Positions 39,608-40,819 of a stretch of 40,819 bases of DNA are shown here, piece by piece; positions within the stretch are counted from its first letter, which is position 1, and each line of letters begins with the position of its first letter. The DNA lies in the IMG/VR virus record IMGVR_UViG_3300036760_000048, positions 1 through 40,819 of that record, one strand, 5' to 3'. This stretch comes from a virus. Below the pieces are notes generated by a model. That model was given only the letters and a program-made list of their open reading frames with translations. It was not told where the DNA came from and ran no database searches. The translations under genes were made by a program, and so were the position numbers.

Positions 39608-39928
39608 ATGAAGAAGTACCGGCAGGGGGACGTGCTGCTCGTGAAGATCGCGGCTCTTCCGAAGAACACGAAGACCGTCCAGCGTGACAACGGGCGGGTG
39701 ATCCTCGCCTACGGGGAAGTCACCGGACACGCCCACGCCGTCGTGGGAGAGGCCGATCTCTTCGAGGTCGAAGGCGTCTCGGATCGGTTCCTCCACGTCC
39801 TCGCGGATGAGGGAGCGCAGCTGGTCCACGAGGAGCACGGCACCGTGACGCTCGATCCGGGCGTCTACATCGTGCGTCGGCAGTACGAGTGGTCCGATGC
39901 CCAGGAGCCGATCCGGGTGAGCGACTGA
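39608..39928 (+). CDS. Hypothetical beta-rich protein linked to the DUF6745-like gene (106 aa)
   Basis: The ATG has AAGGAG about 8 nt upstream. The sequence (YRQGDVLLVKIAALP, then GEVTGHAHAVV, then HEEHGTVTLDPGVYIVRRQY) is a compact beta protein with His pairs that could bind metal. From memory, proteins like this are often encoded next to DUF6745 genes. It ends 2 nt before the DUF6745-like start, so the two are very probably co-translated and may act together. Confidence 0.75.
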   Translation: MKKYRQGDVLLVKIAALPKNTKTVQRDNGRVILAYGEVTGHAHAVVGEADLFEVEGVSDRFLHVLADEGAQLVHEEHGTVTLDPGVYIVRRQYEWSDAQEPIRVSD

Positions 39929-39930
39929 CG

Positions 39931-40819
39931 ATGGGACGCGCACGGATCGACTCTCTGACCGATGCCGAGAAGGCGCGGTTCGATGAGTGGGCGGACAAGT
40001 GGATCGAGATTGGCTTGCGTACCGGAGACGCTGATCGGCAGAAGTTCGAGAAGGCGGTAGTGGAGTGCTACCGCTTCGCTGGACTCGCCCCTCCGAAGGT
40101 GATCGTGTGGACTACCTCGCCGCTTGCGGTCGCTCTGGCAGGGCCGATGGCGGATGCGATCCTGGCGCATCTTGATGGTCGCAAGAAAAGCGGTGCCGTG
40201 AGCGTTGCCGTGCGCGGTGCCGTGCGCGATGCCGTGGGCGGTGCCGTGGGCGTTGCCGTGAGCGATGCCGTGGACGATGCCGTGAGCGGTGCCGTGGGCG
40301 GTGCCGTGGGCGGTGCCGTGGACGGTGCCGTGGGCGGTGCCGTGGGCGATGCCGTGGGCGGTGCCGTGGGCGGTGCCGTGCGCGGTGCCGTGGGCGGTGC
40401 CGTGGGCGGTGCCGTGGACGATGCCGTGCGCGGTGCCGTGGACGATGCCGTGGACGATGCCGTGCGCGGTGCCGTGCGCGATGCCGTGCGCGGTGCCGTG
40501 GGCGATGCCGTGGACGGTGCCGTGGGCGATGCCGTGCGCGGTGCCGTGCGCGTTGCCGTGGGCGATGCCGTGAGCGGTGCCGTGGGCGGTGCCGTGCGCG
40601 GTGCCGTGGGCGGTGCCGTGCGCGGTGCCGTGCGCGATGCCGTGCGCGGTGCCGTGGGCGATGCCGTGGACGGTGCCGTGGGCGATGCCGTGCGCGATGC
40701 CGTGGGCGGTGCCGTGGACGTTGCCGTGGGCGGTGCCGTGGACGATGCCGTGCGCGGTGCCGTGGGCGATGCCGTGCGCGTTGCCGTGCGCGGTGCCGTG
40801 GGCGGTGCCGTGCGCGGTG
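39931..40819 (+). CDS. DUF6745-like repeat protein, 5' part
   Basis: The ATG at 39931 opens an N-terminal domain of about 84 residues (LTDAEKARFDEWADKWIEIG, then ECYRFAGLAPPKVIVWTTSP), which matches the start of DUF6745-type proteins. The tetrapeptide array begins at residue 87 and runs off the window. Joined to 1-1461 across the 142-bp end overlap, it gives an in-frame protein of about 735 residues. A direct join without the overlap would break the frame. The start has no strong ribosome site and sits 2 nt after the previous stop. Confidence 0.78.
   Translation, partial: MGRARIDSLTDAEKARFDEWADKWIEIGLRTGDADRQKFEKAVVECYRFAGLAPPKVIVWTTSPLAVALAGPMADAILAHLDGRKKSGAVSVAVRGAVRDAVGGAVGVAVSDAVDDAVSGAVGGAVGGAVDGAVGGAVGDAVGGAVGGAVRGAVGGAVGGAVDDAVRGAVDDAVDDAVRGAVRDAVRGAVGDAVDGAVGDAVRGAVRVAVGDAVSGAVGGAVRGAVGGAVRGAVRDAVRGAVGDAVDGAVGDAVRDAVGGAVDVAVGGAVDDAVRGAVGDAVRVAVRGAVGGAVRG
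40189..40819 (+). repeat. 12-bp coding tandem array, left-hand segment
   Basis: After a partial unit (Ser-Gly-Ala), units of GTG-NNC-GNT-GCC run to the end, again using only GGC, CGC, GAC or AGC and GGT, GAT or GTT. Up to the overlap point (40677) there are 40 full units; with the 58 at the window start the whole array has about 98. Since it is much longer than a short read, the true copy number may differ. Confidence 0.95.
40678..40819 (+). repeat. 142-bp terminal redundancy with window start
   Basis: Bases 40678-40819 repeat bases 1-142 with a single difference, GAT here against GTT in the eighth unit. The match covers almost twelve variable units, so chance is unlikely. Merging the two copies keeps both the 12-bp phase and the reading frame. 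It therefore marks contig circularity or terminal redundancy. Confidence 0.85.

Noticed and set aside
40810-40819. Direct joining of window end to window start without trimming
   Set aside because: It would break both the 12-bp periodicity and the reading frame; trimming the 142-bp overlap preserves both.

Overview
The window looks like one complete, or nearly complete, tailed-phage genome of about 40.7 kb. It is GC-rich, with densely overlapping genes and strong Shine-Dalgarno sites. The head module (large terminase, portal, scaffold, major capsid protein), several adaptor-like proteins, putative ejection proteins and no tape measure or tail-tube genes suggest a podovirus. I see no integrase, DNA polymerase, RNA polymerase or tRNA, so it is probably lytic and uses host replication and transcription. 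The host cannot be named from the sequence.

Layout: two opposed gene blocks diverge from a non-coding region at about 33,860-34,900. The leftward block runs from 33,862 down to 5,350. In transcription order it holds small Cys-rich proteins, a family-2 glycosyltransferase, an SSB, more zinc-ribbon proteins and a winged-helix protein. Next come the large terminase, an FmdB-like protein, portal, scaffold, major capsid and a decoration-like protein, followed by a glycosyltransferase-methyltransferase fusion. The block ends with three adaptor-like proteins, a gp10-like protein, a BNR-like protein, internal virion proteins, lysis genes and a His-rich tail fibre.

The rightward block starts at 34,899, passes the window end and continues to 5,406. 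It holds small hypothetical and Cys-rich proteins, a RecT/Red-beta-like annealing protein behind a clear promoter, and an inserted pair of exported proteins. It continues with a DUF6745-like gene split across the window ends, an SNF2-helicase/DNA-methyltransferase fusion, a MazG-like pyrophosphohydrolase, a VRR-NUC nuclease and a winged-helix protein.

The window ends inside a 12-bp coding repeat array. The last 142 bases repeat the first 142 with one mismatch, and collapsing that overlap restores the reading frame, so the molecule is circular or terminally redundant.

Two features stand out. First, the array has about 98 units of Val-x-y-Ala and varies only at three non-synonymous positions. 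Second, nearly every real gap between co-directional genes holds a long perfect inverted repeat that starts 7-13 nt after the upstream stop codon; these look like RNA stems that loop out the gap between cistrons. A third candidate is the roughly 500-nt hairpin-rich tract in the divergent region, which may be a structured non-coding RNA.
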